A stretch of DNA of 47,769 bases from an uncultured Clostridia bacterium (GCA_944393415.1 CALYAD010000048.1:1-47769); one strand, 5' to 3'; positions 7,664 through 16,326 are shown, counted from the stretch's first letter. Notes: generated by a model from the letters alone, not told the origin. Numbers and translations: made by a program.

Positions 7664-9211
7664 ATGGAAACCGAGAAATCGTCCGTCAGAACCACGGTGC
7701 CGGTTGATCAGGCAGTCATATACGGTTCTGAAGTGTATGACCGGGTTTACTGCCCGGAGCTTACAACTGCTCAGCTGAATACCAAGAAATATGTTGAGAT
7801 AAGCCTGGTAACCGAAGGAGACGGTATACACCGCATATTCAATGAAGCCTCGGAGTGCCGCACGGGAGATCTGTATATTACGAAAAGCGGAGTTCCTCAC
7901 GGATATTTTGCAAAAGCGGAAAATGAAAAACTGACGGTATGCGAGCTCTGCTTTGATGCCAAAAGCCTGCTGGACGGAGAACTGGCTGATCCGGGTAGCC
8001 CGCGTTTCTGCTGCGGTGTGTTCAGAGACAACGCTCCGGTATCGTATTCCATGCTCAATTCCGGTGTGCTTTGCGAGGTCAAAGGCATAATCGAGGCGAT
8101 ATCCGGAGAATTAAAGGGAAAAAAGCTTGAGTGGGCTGCGGCGGTTAAGGCTCATCTGATGCTGCTGCTCGTAACTCTCGGACGGTATGTCAATATGGCG
8201 GAAACCGTATCCTCCGGTCATCCGAAGGAGTGGGCGGTAGCTTGCGCGGCTATGCGCGCCGTTCTTGAACGCTTTACGGAGCCTGAAATGAATTTAGGTT
8301 CAATTGCGGCGTCGCTTTATATAAGCAAGTCGCATCTAAGCAGAATATTTCAGAAGGTTGTGGGGGAATCGTTTATCGACTATGTGAGAGGCGTCAGAAT
8401 TAATCTCGCCTGTGAGCTTTTGCGCGATACGCAGCTGACCAATGAGGAAATTGTCGGAAGATGCGGGCTTAAAGACGTTCCTTCGTTTTACCGTTTATTC
8501 AGATCTGTAACGGGAATGACCCCGTATCAATACAGAACACAAAATACCAAGAATAAAATACATAAAGGAGAAAAAAACATGAGTATTATCGCTGAAATAT
8601 CCGAAAATATGCAGAAAGGCAAAGCAAAGGCTGTTAAGGAATTGGTACAGCAGGCGATAGAGGAGGGAATTCCGGCTTCCCGGATTTTGAATGAGGGGCT
8701 TCTGAGCGGAATGAATGTTATAGGGGAGAAATTCAAAAACAATGAGATATATGTCCCCGAGGTTCTTGTTGCCGCCCGTGCTATGAGTATGGGAATGCAG
8801 GTGCTGAAGCCGCTGCTTATCGCGGCGGGAGTACAGGCCACCGGAAAAGTGTGTATAGGAACTATACAGGGAGACCTTCACGACATAGGCAAGAATCTTG
8901 TAAAGATGATGATGGAGGGCAAGGGACTCGAGGTGATAGATCTCGGCACCGACGTTTCTCCGGAAACATTTGTAAAGACCGCCATAGAACAGGGCTGTCA
9001 GGTTATTTGCTGCTCGGCTCTGCTTACAACTACCATGGGATATATGGCGGATGTGGTTAAGCTTGCCGAAAAGGAAGGTATACGCGATAAGGTGAAGATA
9101 ATGGTCGGTGGGGCTCCGGTTACGGCGGAATTCTGCAAACAGATCGGAGCGGATTGCTATACCTCCGACGCGGCAAGCGCGGCGGACGCGGCGGTGGAGC
9201 TCTGCAAATGA
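7664..9211 (+). CDS. AraC regulator fused in frame to a corrinoid-binding protein
   Basis: 515-residue open frame with two complete modules. Residues ~1-290 form an AraC regulator: a cupin-type sensor, then two helix-turn-helix motifs (LGSIAASLYISKSHLSRIF and EIVGRCGLKDVPSFYRLF) ending at GMTPYQYR. Residues 306-515 form a whole methyltransferase corrinoid protein with the cobalamin motif GDLHDIG (His 406). About 15 residues link them and no stop codon intervenes. ATG 7664 was chosen because AGGAGG is 8 nt upstream; an earlier in-frame ATG at 7598 has no ribosome site. AAAGGAG directly before codon 306 means a free corrinoid protein is probably made too. It could be a transcription factor that senses methyl-corrinoid state, or a recent stop-codon loss. 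Confidence 0.8.
   Translation: METEKSSVRTTVPVDQAVIYGSEVYDRVYCPELTTAQLNTKKYVEISLVTEGDGIHRIFNEASECRTGDLYITKSGVPHGYFAKAENEKLTVCELCFDAKSLLDGELADPGSPRFCCGVFRDNAPVSYSMLNSGVLCEVKGIIEAISGELKGKKLEWAAAVKAHLMLLLVTLGRYVNMAETVSSGHPKEWAVACAAMRAVLERFTEPEMNLGSIAASLYISKSHLSRIFQKVVGESFIDYVRGVRINLACELLRDTQLTNEEIVGRCGLKDVPSFYRLFRSVTGMTPYQYRTQNTKNKIHKGEKNMSIIAEISENMQKGKAKAVKELVQQAIEEGIPASRILNEGLLSGMNVIGEKFKNNEIYVPEVLVAARAMSMGMQVLKPLLIAAGVQATGKVCIGTIQGDLHDIGKNLVKMMMEGKGLEVIDLGTDVSPETFVKTAIEQGCQVICCSALLTTTMGYMADVVKLAEKEGIRDKVKIMVGGAPVTAEFCKQIGADCYTSDAASAADAAVELCK
8579..9211 (+). CDS. Corrinoid protein from an internal start (MtaC/MtbC-like)
   Basis: 210 residues, the standard length of a stand-alone methyltransferase corrinoid protein. 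A helical cap domain spans about residues 1-85, then the Rossmann-like B12 domain carries D99-L-H101-D-I-G104, whose His is the lower axial cobalt ligand; GTIQ and the later TTTMGYM and GGAPVT segments are typical. AAAGGAG ends 8 nt before this ATG, better than many true starts in the window. It carries the methyl group between the neighbouring UroD-family methyltransferases. It shares frame and stop with the longer AraC fusion, so both forms may exist. Confidence 0.75.
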   Translation: MSIIAEISENMQKGKAKAVKELVQQAIEEGIPASRILNEGLLSGMNVIGEKFKNNEIYVPEVLVAARAMSMGMQVLKPLLIAAGVQATGKVCIGTIQGDLHDIGKNLVKMMMEGKGLEVIDLGTDVSPETFVKTAIEQGCQVICCSALLTTTMGYMADVVKLAEKEGIRDKVKIMVGGAPVTAEFCKQIGADCYTSDAASAADAAVELCK

Positions 9212-9738
9212 CGGACATAGAAAAGTATCTGACAAACGACAGGATATTTCAGTATAAGGTGATAGATACGGATAGGATACCGTTTTCCGAAAGCGTAGTG
9301 GAGGCGTGCCGCGCCAATTTATGCGGAAGGTACGGAACCTGCTGGACCTGTCCTCCGGGTGTGGGACCGCTTAGCGAGCTTGAAAAAAAGGTCAGGCGAT
9401 ATAAAAGAGCGGCAGTGTTTACCTGTAAATATGAGCTTGAGGATTGGTATGATATTGAGGGTATGGCGGACGGCGCGAAAACCACGCAGGAGCTGCTTCT
9501 GCGGATAACCGATGAGCTTCGCCGCGACGGTGTGGATTTTTACGCGCTTGGCTGCGAGGGGTGCCGTATATGCGAAAAATGTACATATCCCGATAAGCCC
9601 TGCCGGTTTCCCGATAAGGCGATAGTATCTGTCGAGGCATGCGGCATCAATGTGGTGGAGCTTTCCGCCGACATCGGACTGAAATACAATAACGGTCCGA
9701 ATACGGTTACATATTTCTGCGCCGTTCTGTTCGGATGA
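9208..9738 (+). CDS. DUF2284 metal-binding protein
   Basis: 176 residues, Cys-rich, with the DUF2284 pattern: an early CGRYGTCWTCPPGVG cluster (three Cys) and a late GCEGCRICEKCTYPDKPCR cluster like a ferredoxin or zinc site, then VEACGINV. No biochemical function is established as far as I know; members often lie in corrinoid methyltransferase clusters, so a redox or metal role there is inferred. The start ATG overlaps the stop of the corrinoid gene (ATGA at 9208), indicating translational coupling. Soluble, with no signal peptide. Confidence 0.75.
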   Translation: MTDIEKYLTNDRIFQYKVIDTDRIPFSESVVEACRANLCGRYGTCWTCPPGVGPLSELEKKVRRYKRAAVFTCKYELEDWYDIEGMADGAKTTQELLLRITDELRRDGVDFYALGCEGCRICEKCTYPDKPCRFPDKAIVSVEACGINVVELSADIGLKYNNGPNTVTYFCAVLFG

Positions 9739-9767
9739 CGCGGAAATATATTATTATAACGCACGAA

Positions 9768-9835
9768 ACGCCGAAGCAGACGTAAAAAGCTCTGAGGATT
9801 TGTTTTCTGAGCGGCATATAAATGGCTTTCGGCGT
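9768..9835 (+). promoter_or_regulatory. Structured leader hairpin before methyltransferase 2
   Basis: ACGCCGAA 9768-9775 pairs with TTCGGCGT 9828-9835 across a nested GCTC/GAGC hairpin, and AAAGGA follows at once, 13 nt before the ATG at 9859. No T-run follows, so it is a leader or processing structure, not a terminator. Confidence 0.5.
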
Positions 9836-9858
9836 ATGAAAGGAATAGTAATAATTTT

Positions 9859-10872
9859 ATGAAGGCAAAGACAGCTAAGCTTTTGGAAAGCAAGAATAAA
9901 ACCGTACCTATTCTGTCCTTTCCCTCAACGCAGCTTCTCGGGATAAGCGTCAGAGAACTGATCTCATCCTCTGATATGCAGGTGCGAGGAATGAAAGCCA
10001 TTACTGAGAGGTGCGCCGTCGGCGCGTCTCTTAACATGATGGATCTCTCGGTGGAAGCGGAAGCGTTCGGGTCAAAAATCCGTTTTTCGGATGACGAAAT
10101 ACCGACAGTCGAGAAGGGGATAATAGAGGATATCACGGATGCCGCCTGTATAGAGGTACCGGAGGTAGGAGCCGGAAGGACCGCTCTCTATATTGAGGGA
10201 GTACGTAAGGCAAAGCAGCAGATAACCGATATTCCGGTATTCTGCGGGGTTATAGGTCCGTATTCTCTTGCCGGAAGATTATTTGATATGACTGAGCTTA
10301 TGATGGAATGCTATGACAGTCCGGACGAAGTAAAAATACTGCTTTCAAAGACTGCCGAGTTTATTACCGGGTACATAAAAGCTTTTAAAGAAGCGGGAGC
10401 GGATGGCGTTATCATGGCTGAGCCAGCCGCGGGACTGCTTTCCCCGGCGCTGGCGGCGGAATTTTCCACGCCGTTTGTCAGACAGATATTCGACGCGGTA
10501 AACAGTTCTGATTTTATACTTTGCTACCATAACTGCGGAAACGCGGTGGGAGACATGGCGGAGGATATAGCGACGCTGGACGCGGATATTTTCCACTTCG
10601 GAAACGCAATAGATTTAAAAAATATAATTCCGAAGCTGCCCGCAGACCGTATTATTATGGGTAATGTGGACCCGGTTCTGTTCAGAAACGGGACACCGGA
10701 GGATATCAGAGCGGACGTTATACGTATTTACGGTGAGTGTTCGCGGTATGAGAATTTTATGATATCCACAGGCTGCGACGTTCCGGCTGCGGCAAAGTGG
10801 GAGAATATCGACGCGTATTTTGAACAGGTAAGGGAGCTTTATCTTAATGCATCGGATAAAACTGAGAGATAA
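9859..10872 (+). CDS. MtaA-type UroD-family methyltransferase 2
   Basis: 337 residues, the closest of the five paralogs to MtaA/MtbA-type methylcobamide methyltransferases. Features: GVIGPYSLAGRLF, the zinc motif YHNCGNAV (His and Cys), GNVDPV, and the third ligand in ISTGCDVP. These give a full His-Cys-Cys zinc site for activating a thiol acceptor. In methanogens the acceptor is coenzyme M; in a Clostridium-like cell the acceptor is unknown. The 3' end overlaps the RACo-like gene by 26 nt, so the two are co-translated, which fits a partnership with the corrinoid protein upstream. Confidence 0.85.
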   Translation: MKAKTAKLLESKNKTVPILSFPSTQLLGISVRELISSSDMQVRGMKAITERCAVGASLNMMDLSVEAEAFGSKIRFSDDEIPTVEKGIIEDITDAACIEVPEVGAGRTALYIEGVRKAKQQITDIPVFCGVIGPYSLAGRLFDMTELMMECYDSPDEVKILLSKTAEFITGYIKAFKEAGADGVIMAEPAAGLLSPALAAEFSTPFVRQIFDAVNSSDFILCYHNCGNAVGDMAEDIATLDADIFHFGNAIDLKNIIPKLPADRIIMGNVDPVLFRNGTPEDIRADVIRIYGECSRYENFMISTGCDVPAAAKWENIDAYFEQVRELYLNASDKTER

Positions 10873-12262
10873 GGAAATTTTATGCGGAGACGGAGAGCTT
10901 TTGTCGGACGTCCTTATCAGAGCAGAGGTGTCTGCAGAGCACCCCTGCGGAGGCAGAGGTATATGCCGTAAATGCGTGGTTAAGGTTAACGGTCGGGAGG
11001 AGCTTTCCTGTAAATACAGGGTACGCTCGGATATATTTCTTGAAATCCCGGAGCGCGGAGAAATGGTCTCGGAGACCGGCGCGGATATGACGGGACGGAG
11101 GACGGAAAACCTGTGTTTTGCGCTGGATATCGGCACGACAACACTTGCGCTTGCGCTTATCTCGCTTGACGAGGCTGAGATAATAAATGTAATAACGCGC
11201 ACAAATCCCCAAAGAGCTTTCGGCGCGGATATTATGACAAGGATAGATTATTGCCGTAAAAACTCGGTAAAAGAGCTTAATCATGTATTGATAACCGAAA
11301 TAAATAAGATGCTGGCTGAGTTTTCCTTGCCTGAGCGTGATAAGAAAAAACTCTTTGTTTCCGGAAATACCACAATGCTTCATATATTTTTCGGCATAGA
11401 CTGTTCTTCAATTGGAACGGCGCCGTATACTCCCGCTTTTCTTGAAAGCCGAAGAGGGAGCGGCGAGTCGCTCGGGCTCGCGGGAATTTCGGAGGCGGTT
11501 TCACTTCCTTCCATTTCCGCTTTTGTGGGAGCGGACCTTGTTGCGGGTCTTAACTATGTTTCCAAGCCGTCGAAGGGCAGGTATAATCTTCTGGTTGACC
11601 TCGGCACTAACGCGGAGGTACTGCTGTTTTCCGAGAATTCCGTCTTATGTACAGCGGCGGCGGCGGGACCATGCTTTGAGGGCGCTAATATCTCGTGCGG
11701 GATGAGCGCAACGAATGGGGCGGTATACTCATATACAGCAAGGAACGGAGAGATCGGGATAAAAACTATAGGAAATGTTCCGGCAAAAGGTATATGCGGG
11801 ACGGGACTTGTCGATATAATTGCGGCGCTGCTTGACTGCGGGACGGTGGATGAGACCGGCTTTATGGAATCCGGCAGCTTTGAGGTATCTGACGGCGTTA
11901 CGCTGACGCAGGAGGATATAAGACAGTACCAGCTTGCAAAATCGGCGGTTTGTTCGGCGATACTGACTCTTATGAAATTAAAGAGTGTTTCCTTTGATGA
12001 TATAGAAAAAATGTTCATTTCCGGAGGATTTTCCGCGAAAATAAATATTGAAAACGCCGTCAAGACGGGACTTCTTCCGGCGTCTCTTGCCGACAGGTGT
12101 GTTTCTGTCAATAACAGCAGCCTGCTCGGGACGTTCAGGTATGCGTGCGGGACATGTGAGTTTTCCGAGTTGACCGAAAGAGCCGAATATGTTGATTTAT
12201 CGTCAAACCCGTTTTTTACCGAGCTTTTTGTGGAAAATATGATGTTTGACACACAAGAATAA
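10847..12262 (+). CDS. RACo-type reductive activator of corrinoid proteins (ASKHA domain, 2Fe-2S)
   Basis: 471 residues. These ATP-dependent activators reduce inactive Co(II) corrinoid back to Co(I). The N-terminus is a plant-type 2Fe-2S domain with Cys 34, 40, 43 and 55 (HPCGGRGICRKC, then LSCKY). The rest is the actin-like ASKHA domain (DUF4445) with DIGTTTLALAL, FVSGNTTMLH, LVDLGTNAEVLL, GPCFEGANI and MFISGGFSAKI phosphate-binding segments. Known RACo proteins are longer (about 600), mainly from an additional middle or linker domain, so this is a compact form. AGGGAGC lies 10 nt before ATG 10847, inside the preceding gene. Its presence is the best evidence that this island uses a true redox-active corrinoid cycle. 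Confidence 0.88.
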   Translation: MHRIKLRDKEILCGDGELLSDVLIRAEVSAEHPCGGRGICRKCVVKVNGREELSCKYRVRSDIFLEIPERGEMVSETGADMTGRRTENLCFALDIGTTTLALALISLDEAEIINVITRTNPQRAFGADIMTRIDYCRKNSVKELNHVLITEINKMLAEFSLPERDKKKLFVSGNTTMLHIFFGIDCSSIGTAPYTPAFLESRRGSGESLGLAGISEAVSLPSISAFVGADLVAGLNYVSKPSKGRYNLLVDLGTNAEVLLFSENSVLCTAAAAGPCFEGANISCGMSATNGAVYSYTARNGEIGIKTIGNVPAKGICGTGLVDIIAALLDCGTVDETGFMESGSFEVSDGVTLTQEDIRQYQLAKSAVCSAILTLMKLKSVSFDDIEKMFISGGFSAKINIENAVKTGLLPASLADRCVSVNNSSLLGTFRYACGTCEFSELTERAEYVDLSSNPFFTELFVENMMFDTQE

Positions 12263-12268
12263 TTCTTT

Positions 12269-13426
12269 ATGAAAGGAAGCTTTTACTTATGTGAGGGCTG
12301 CGGTTTTGAAATGAGTTACAGTAGTTTTATTCCGGAAAACTGTTTTCCGGATGAGAGATACGAAAGTTTACGCAGTACGTATCGCATGTGGTGGAAGGAC
12401 AGACTTGAGCGTCCTATTGTTCCGATTATAACTACCGGTCATCCGTCTCCGCGAAAACCGTCGGAATACCCCTTGCTTGCCTTCCCGACCGCGTGGGATA
12501 TGTCGATTTCCCCGGAAAAATTTGTAGACGCGTATGATTATCACCTTTCCACACTGCGCTGGCATGGCGACGCGTTTCCGTTTTTCCCGATAACTCCGTT
12601 CGGTCCCGGAGTAATGGCGGCGTTTCTCGGCTGCACTCCGGTAGGGGTGGAGCATACGGTCTGGTTCATGCCGCCAAAAAAGGATATCCCTATAGAAGAG
12701 CTGCATTTTTCGTTTGATGAAAACAACCCGTATTTCCGCCGGGTGGTAAACATAGTCGAAGCCGCGATGGAAAAGTGGAGAGGTCACGTCGTTGTCGGAA
12801 TGGTGGATATAGGCGGCGTCATGGACGTACTTTCCAGCTTCCGAGGAACGGAAAATCTGCTGATGGACCTGTACGATTCCCCGGACGAGGTGCTTAGATG
12901 TGTAAAAGAGCTTCAGGAGCTGTGGCTGAAATACTTCAGAATATTCAATGACATAATGGCTCCGGAGGCAAGGGGCTACTCACAGTGGTACAATCTGTAC
13001 GGAGAACAGCCGGGCTATATTTTGCAGAGCGATTTTTCCTACATGATAAGCCCCGACATGTTCGATAAGTTCGTAGGACCGGAGCTGGCGTCGACTTCAA
13101 AGCATATCTGCAACGCGGTGTATCACATGGACGGTATAGGCGAGATACCGCATCTTGACAGCCTTCTGAAGATTGACAGTATAAAGGGCATACAGTGGGT
13201 GCCGGGCGACGGAGAACCCTCAAGCCGAAACTGGGATGAGCTGCTTGACAGAATACTGGTCTCCGGCAAAAAGCTTATATCGTGGAACCAGAACCCGGAC
13301 GGCTCGGCTGTATCCATCGCCAAAAATCCGGGACAGCTTTATTTCCCGGACAGATATTTTTCTTCAAACGACACTGATGCCGTTAAGAAATACGCCGATA
13401 TGTACGGCATAGAGGTAAAGCTTTGA
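12269..13426 (+). CDS. UroD-family protein 3 with degenerate metal site
   Basis: Up to 385 residues. UroD-like fold with segments WWKDRLERPIVP, FFPITPFGPGVMAAFLG and MVDIGGVMDVLSSFRG. At the position of the HxCG zinc motif it has YHMDGIG, and no conserved C-terminal Cys is present, so the thiol-activating zinc site appears lost; it may bind the methyl substrate instead (an MT1-like role) or a different metal. The start is uncertain: ATG 12269 lacks a ribosome site, and the in-frame ATG at 12311 matches the usual short N-terminus (MSYSSFIPENCF) but has GAGG 14 nt away. It lies 6 nt after the RACo gene, in the same operon. Confidence 0.75.
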   Translation: MKGSFYLCEGCGFEMSYSSFIPENCFPDERYESLRSTYRMWWKDRLERPIVPIITTGHPSPRKPSEYPLLAFPTAWDMSISPEKFVDAYDYHLSTLRWHGDAFPFFPITPFGPGVMAAFLGCTPVGVEHTVWFMPPKKDIPIEELHFSFDENNPYFRRVVNIVEAAMEKWRGHVVVGMVDIGGVMDVLSSFRGTENLLMDLYDSPDEVLRCVKELQELWLKYFRIFNDIMAPEARGYSQWYNLYGEQPGYILQSDFSYMISPDMFDKFVGPELASTSKHICNAVYHMDGIGEIPHLDSLLKIDSIKGIQWVPGDGEPSSRNWDELLDRILVSGKKLISWNQNPDGSAVSIAKNPGQLYFPDRYFSSNDTDAVKKYADMYGIEVKL

Positions 13427-13467
13427 AAGCTGCATACTTCTGAATGAGAAAGGACGGAATTGCAGGT

Positions 13468-14526
13468 ATGGAGTCCAGAGAGAGATTCAAAAGAATGTAC
13501 GAACACCGGGAGGCGGATCGAATACCGATAATCGACAGTCCGTGGGCGGGAACGATACGCCGCTGGAAGCGCGAGGGAATGCCGGACGATGCGGATTGGT
13601 GCGACTATTTCGGGGTGGATAAGATAGCCGCGATAGGAGTAGACATCACCCCTCGGATGCCGGTAAAGGTACTTGAGGAAACCGAGCGTTATACGATAAA
13701 TACCACGGCATGGGGCGTGACTATGAAAAACTTCAAGGAAGAAGATTCAACGCCGGAAATGCTGGATTTTAAAATCACCACTCCGGAAGCTTGGGCGCAG
13801 GCAAAGGAGAAAATGACGCTTTCGGACGACCGTATTCCATGGGAAACGCTTAAAAACAATTATGATAAATGGCGCACCGAGGGACGGTGGATCCGCGCGA
13901 ATTTCTGGTTCGGCTTTGACGTTACACATTCCTGGATGATGGGAACGGAGAATACGCTCATTGCGATGATAGAGGAGCCGGAATTTGTAGAGGACATATT
14001 CGATACCTATCTCAGCCGCTGTGAAGCGCTGTTTTCCCGTATCTGGGACGCGGGATACCGTTTTGACGAGATATTCTGGTGGGACGATATGGGGTATAAG
14101 GGAACGACCTTCTTTTCCCCGGATATGTACCGTTCACTGCTTCAGCCGTATCATAAAAGAGCGGTGGAGTGGGCGCATGAGAGAGGTATTTACGCGCAGC
14201 TTCATTCCTGCGGAAATATCATGTCGCTGCTTCCGGATGTGGTTGCGACCGGAGTCGACGCGCTCAATCCGCTTGAAGTCAAGGCTGGGATGGATACGCT
14301 TAAGATAAAACGGGAATATGGCGATAAGCTGGTGCTTCACGGAGGTATAAACGCGGCTCAGTGGAAGAATACCGAGGCGGTTTTAGCGGAGATCGATGAA
14401 AAAGTTCCGGTACTGAAAGAGAACGGCGGTTATATTTTTGCGTCCGATCATTCTATCCCGAATGATGTTTCGCTGGAAAACATGAAGCGTATCGTAGCCG
14501 AGGTCAAGAGAGTAGGCAGCTACTGA
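13468..14526 (+). CDS. UroD-family methyltransferase 4
   Basis: 352 residues from ATG 13468, which has GGACGG about 10 nt upstream; a further in-frame ATG at 13444 has no ribosome site. UroD/MtaA fold with LHSCGNIMSLLP (His and Cys of the metal site), ALNPLEVKAGMD, and LHGGINAAQW. At the third ligand position the sequence is YIFASDHSIPND, with Ser instead of Cys, so metal coordination differs from paralog 2. Many Trp/Tyr residues line the middle (EIFWWDDMG), as expected for a pocket holding a methylated or aromatic substrate. The reaction is not assignable. Confidence 0.8.
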   Translation: MESRERFKRMYEHREADRIPIIDSPWAGTIRRWKREGMPDDADWCDYFGVDKIAAIGVDITPRMPVKVLEETERYTINTTAWGVTMKNFKEEDSTPEMLDFKITTPEAWAQAKEKMTLSDDRIPWETLKNNYDKWRTEGRWIRANFWFGFDVTHSWMMGTENTLIAMIEEPEFVEDIFDTYLSRCEALFSRIWDAGYRFDEIFWWDDMGYKGTTFFSPDMYRSLLQPYHKRAVEWAHERGIYAQLHSCGNIMSLLPDVVATGVDALNPLEVKAGMDTLKIKREYGDKLVLHGGINAAQWKNTEAVLAEIDEKVPVLKENGGYIFASDHSIPNDVSLENMKRIVAEVKRVGSY

Positions 14527-14532
14527 GAGGCT

Positions 14533-14551
14533 GCATTAACAGAAGGTCTGT
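14533..14551 (+). promoter_or_regulatory. Hairpin directly upstream of the DUF3795 ribosome site
   Basis: TTAACAGA and TCTGTTAA arms with an AGG loop, immediately followed by GAGG and, 10-11 nt later, the ATG at 14567. Same hairpin-then-ribosome-site layout as other leaders in the window. Confidence 0.45.
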
Positions 14552-14566
14552 TAAGAGGTATTATTT

Positions 14567-15031
14567 ATGACTGATTCTATATGCGGTATTGACTGCAGCA
14601 GCTGCGGTTTTAAAGATACCTGCAGAGGCTGCGTTAAAACCGGCGGCAGTCCGTACAATGGGGGCTGCGTCGTTGCCGGATGCTGTAAAGACAGGGGGTG
14701 TGGGAGCTGCGGCGAATGTACGGATAAAAACTGCGCTCTTAAGGCACAGCTGATAAAGGAGTTCAATTCGATCGGTATCGAGGAAATGCCGCAGGTAACG
14801 GAGCTTAACATGCTTAGAGGTTCTTATATAAATCTTGAGTATACTTTCCCGAGCGGACAGACTGCCAAGCTGCTTGACGATAATAAAATTTATTTAGGCA
14901 ATCAGCTCTGCAGGGAAAACGATAGCGGATGTTACGGAATAGCCGCCGATGAAAACCTGCTTCTTGTATGCCGGTACGGAGAGGGCGGCTCCGACGCGGA
15001 GATTATAGTTTATAAAAAGCGTAAACCATAA
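14567..15031 (+). CDS. DUF3795-like Cys-rich protein
   Basis: 154 residues. The first 60 hold eleven or more Cys in ICGIDCSSCGFKDTCRGC, GGCVVAGCCKDRGCGSC and ECTDKNCAL, the pattern of DUF3795 and related zinc or Fe-S modules. The second half (about 75-150) is a small beta-rich domain with no motif I know. Function unknown. Placed between two UroD-family genes, it is likely co-expressed and could be an electron or metal donor to the corrinoid system; that is inference. No signal peptide. Confidence 0.7.
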   Translation: MTDSICGIDCSSCGFKDTCRGCVKTGGSPYNGGCVVAGCCKDRGCGSCGECTDKNCALKAQLIKEFNSIGIEEMPQVTELNMLRGSYINLEYTFPSGQTAKLLDDNKIYLGNQLCRENDSGCYGIAADENLLLVCRYGEGGSDAEIIVYKKRKP

Positions 15032-15088
15032 GTTTGTAGATTATAAGGAAAGGGAGCATCCGTTTAAAGCGGAGGCAGTTTGAAAAGT

Positions 15089-16153
15089 ATGACTAACCGT
15101 GAAAATTATCTCTCCATAGCGCGGCGCACCGGCTATGAATACATGCCGGTGAAATTTGATATGTGTCCCGACCTGAAAGCCAGGTTTGATGCGTATATAA
15201 AAGAACATGAGCTTAAATTCCCGGTGGGAGAGGCGCGTATAGGCGATCTCCCTGTAGACAGGGTATCCGACTCGGAATTTATGAATTATTATAAGGGAAA
15301 AACATTTAAACCCGGAACGGTGATCGATCATTGGGGCGTGGCTCATGAGCCGGGTTCCCCGAGAGCGTTCCATATGACCTATATGCATCATCCGATGGAG
15401 GATTTTGACTCGGTGGAGCAGATACAGTCATACCCGTTTCCTGTATTCCGCCCGGAGGGACTTGCACGCCAGACGGAGCAGGCAAGGGCGTTCCATGAAG
15501 CTGACAGAGCCGTTATAGGAGACATGCAGTGTACTGTCTGGGAGACGGCATGGTATATGCGCGGTATGGAAAACCTGATGTGCGATATGATGAGCGAGGA
15601 CCCAATTGCCGAGGCGCTGCTTGACAGGGTTACGGAGCTTGCGGTACAGCGTGCGGTCAGCTTTACAAAAGCGGGAGCGGACGGATTGTTTCTCGGAGAC
15701 GATATCGGAATGCAGCATACGATAATGCTCAGCCGTGAGCTGTACGGAGAGTGGCTGCAGCCGCGCCTGAAGCGCGTGATAGACGCCGCGCGGGAAATAA
15801 ATCCGGATATTATTATTTTCTATCATTCGTGCGGACATATCACAGAGCTTATTCCGTAGCTTATAGAGGCGGGAGTGGACGTACTCAATCCCATTCAGCC
15901 GGAATGCATGGATTTCAAGGAGATACACGATACCTATGGGGACAGGATATCGTTTCACGGAACCATAGGTACGCAGTCGGTTATGCCGTTCGGTACGCCC
16001 AAAGATGTGAGACAAAAGGTATTTGAAAATCTTGATATCGCAGGCAGAGACGGAGGACTTTACGCGTGTCCCACGCATTTGCTGGAGCCGGAGGTTCCGG
16101 TTGAAAACGTGGTGGCGTATATACAGGCTTGCATAGACTATCAGAACAAATAA
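15089..16153 (+). pseudogene. UroD-family methyltransferase 5 interrupted by an in-frame amber codon
   Basis: 355 codons in one frame, broken once by TAG at 15857-15859. Upstream: TNRENYLSIARRTGYEYMP, GADGLFLGDDIG, then the zinc motif FYHSCGHITELIP. Downstream, with no loss of similarity: LIEAGVDVLNPIQPE, SFHGTIGTQ and the third ligand in LYACPTHLLEPE. The amber replaces what is probably a Gln codon (CAG to TAG). TAG ends other genes here normally, so global recoding is unlikely. Options are a nonsense mutation, suppression, or sequencing error. Start: GGAGG precedes both TTG 15080 and ATG 15089; the ATG matches the family N-terminus. Confidence 0.7.
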
Positions 16154-16216
16154 TATATTATTATTAGAATTATTTGTGTTTAACTCAAATCTTCTTTTCC
16201 CTTTATATTTAATAAC

Positions 16217-16260
16217 AAAAAGGCGGATACATGTGTGTCCGCCTTTATTTTGTATTTTTA
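16217..16260 (+). terminator. Terminator of the methyltransferase island
   Basis: AAAGGCGGA 16219-16227 pairs with TCCGCCTTT 16238-16246, inner ACA/TGT pairs, then a T-rich tail. Confidence 0.85.
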
Positions 16261-16326
16261 ATATATAGGATTATTGTTAACGGTAAAGCTAACGTAAAAA
16301 ATGATTATTATAGGTTGAATAATATC

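Noticed and set aside
8495..9235. 246-codon frame on the minus strand
   Set aside because: Antisense shadow of the corrinoid protein; basic, His/Arg-rich composition and no ribosome site.
13444..13467. Upstream start for methyltransferase 4
   Set aside because: No ribosome site before ATG 13444; GGACGG places the start at 13468.
15080..16153. Amber codon as pyrrolysine
   Set aside because: Pyrrolysine is known in MtmB, MtbB and MttB, a different fold; the site looks like Gln; no pyl genes are in the window and TAG is a normal stop here. Kept only as a finding to test.
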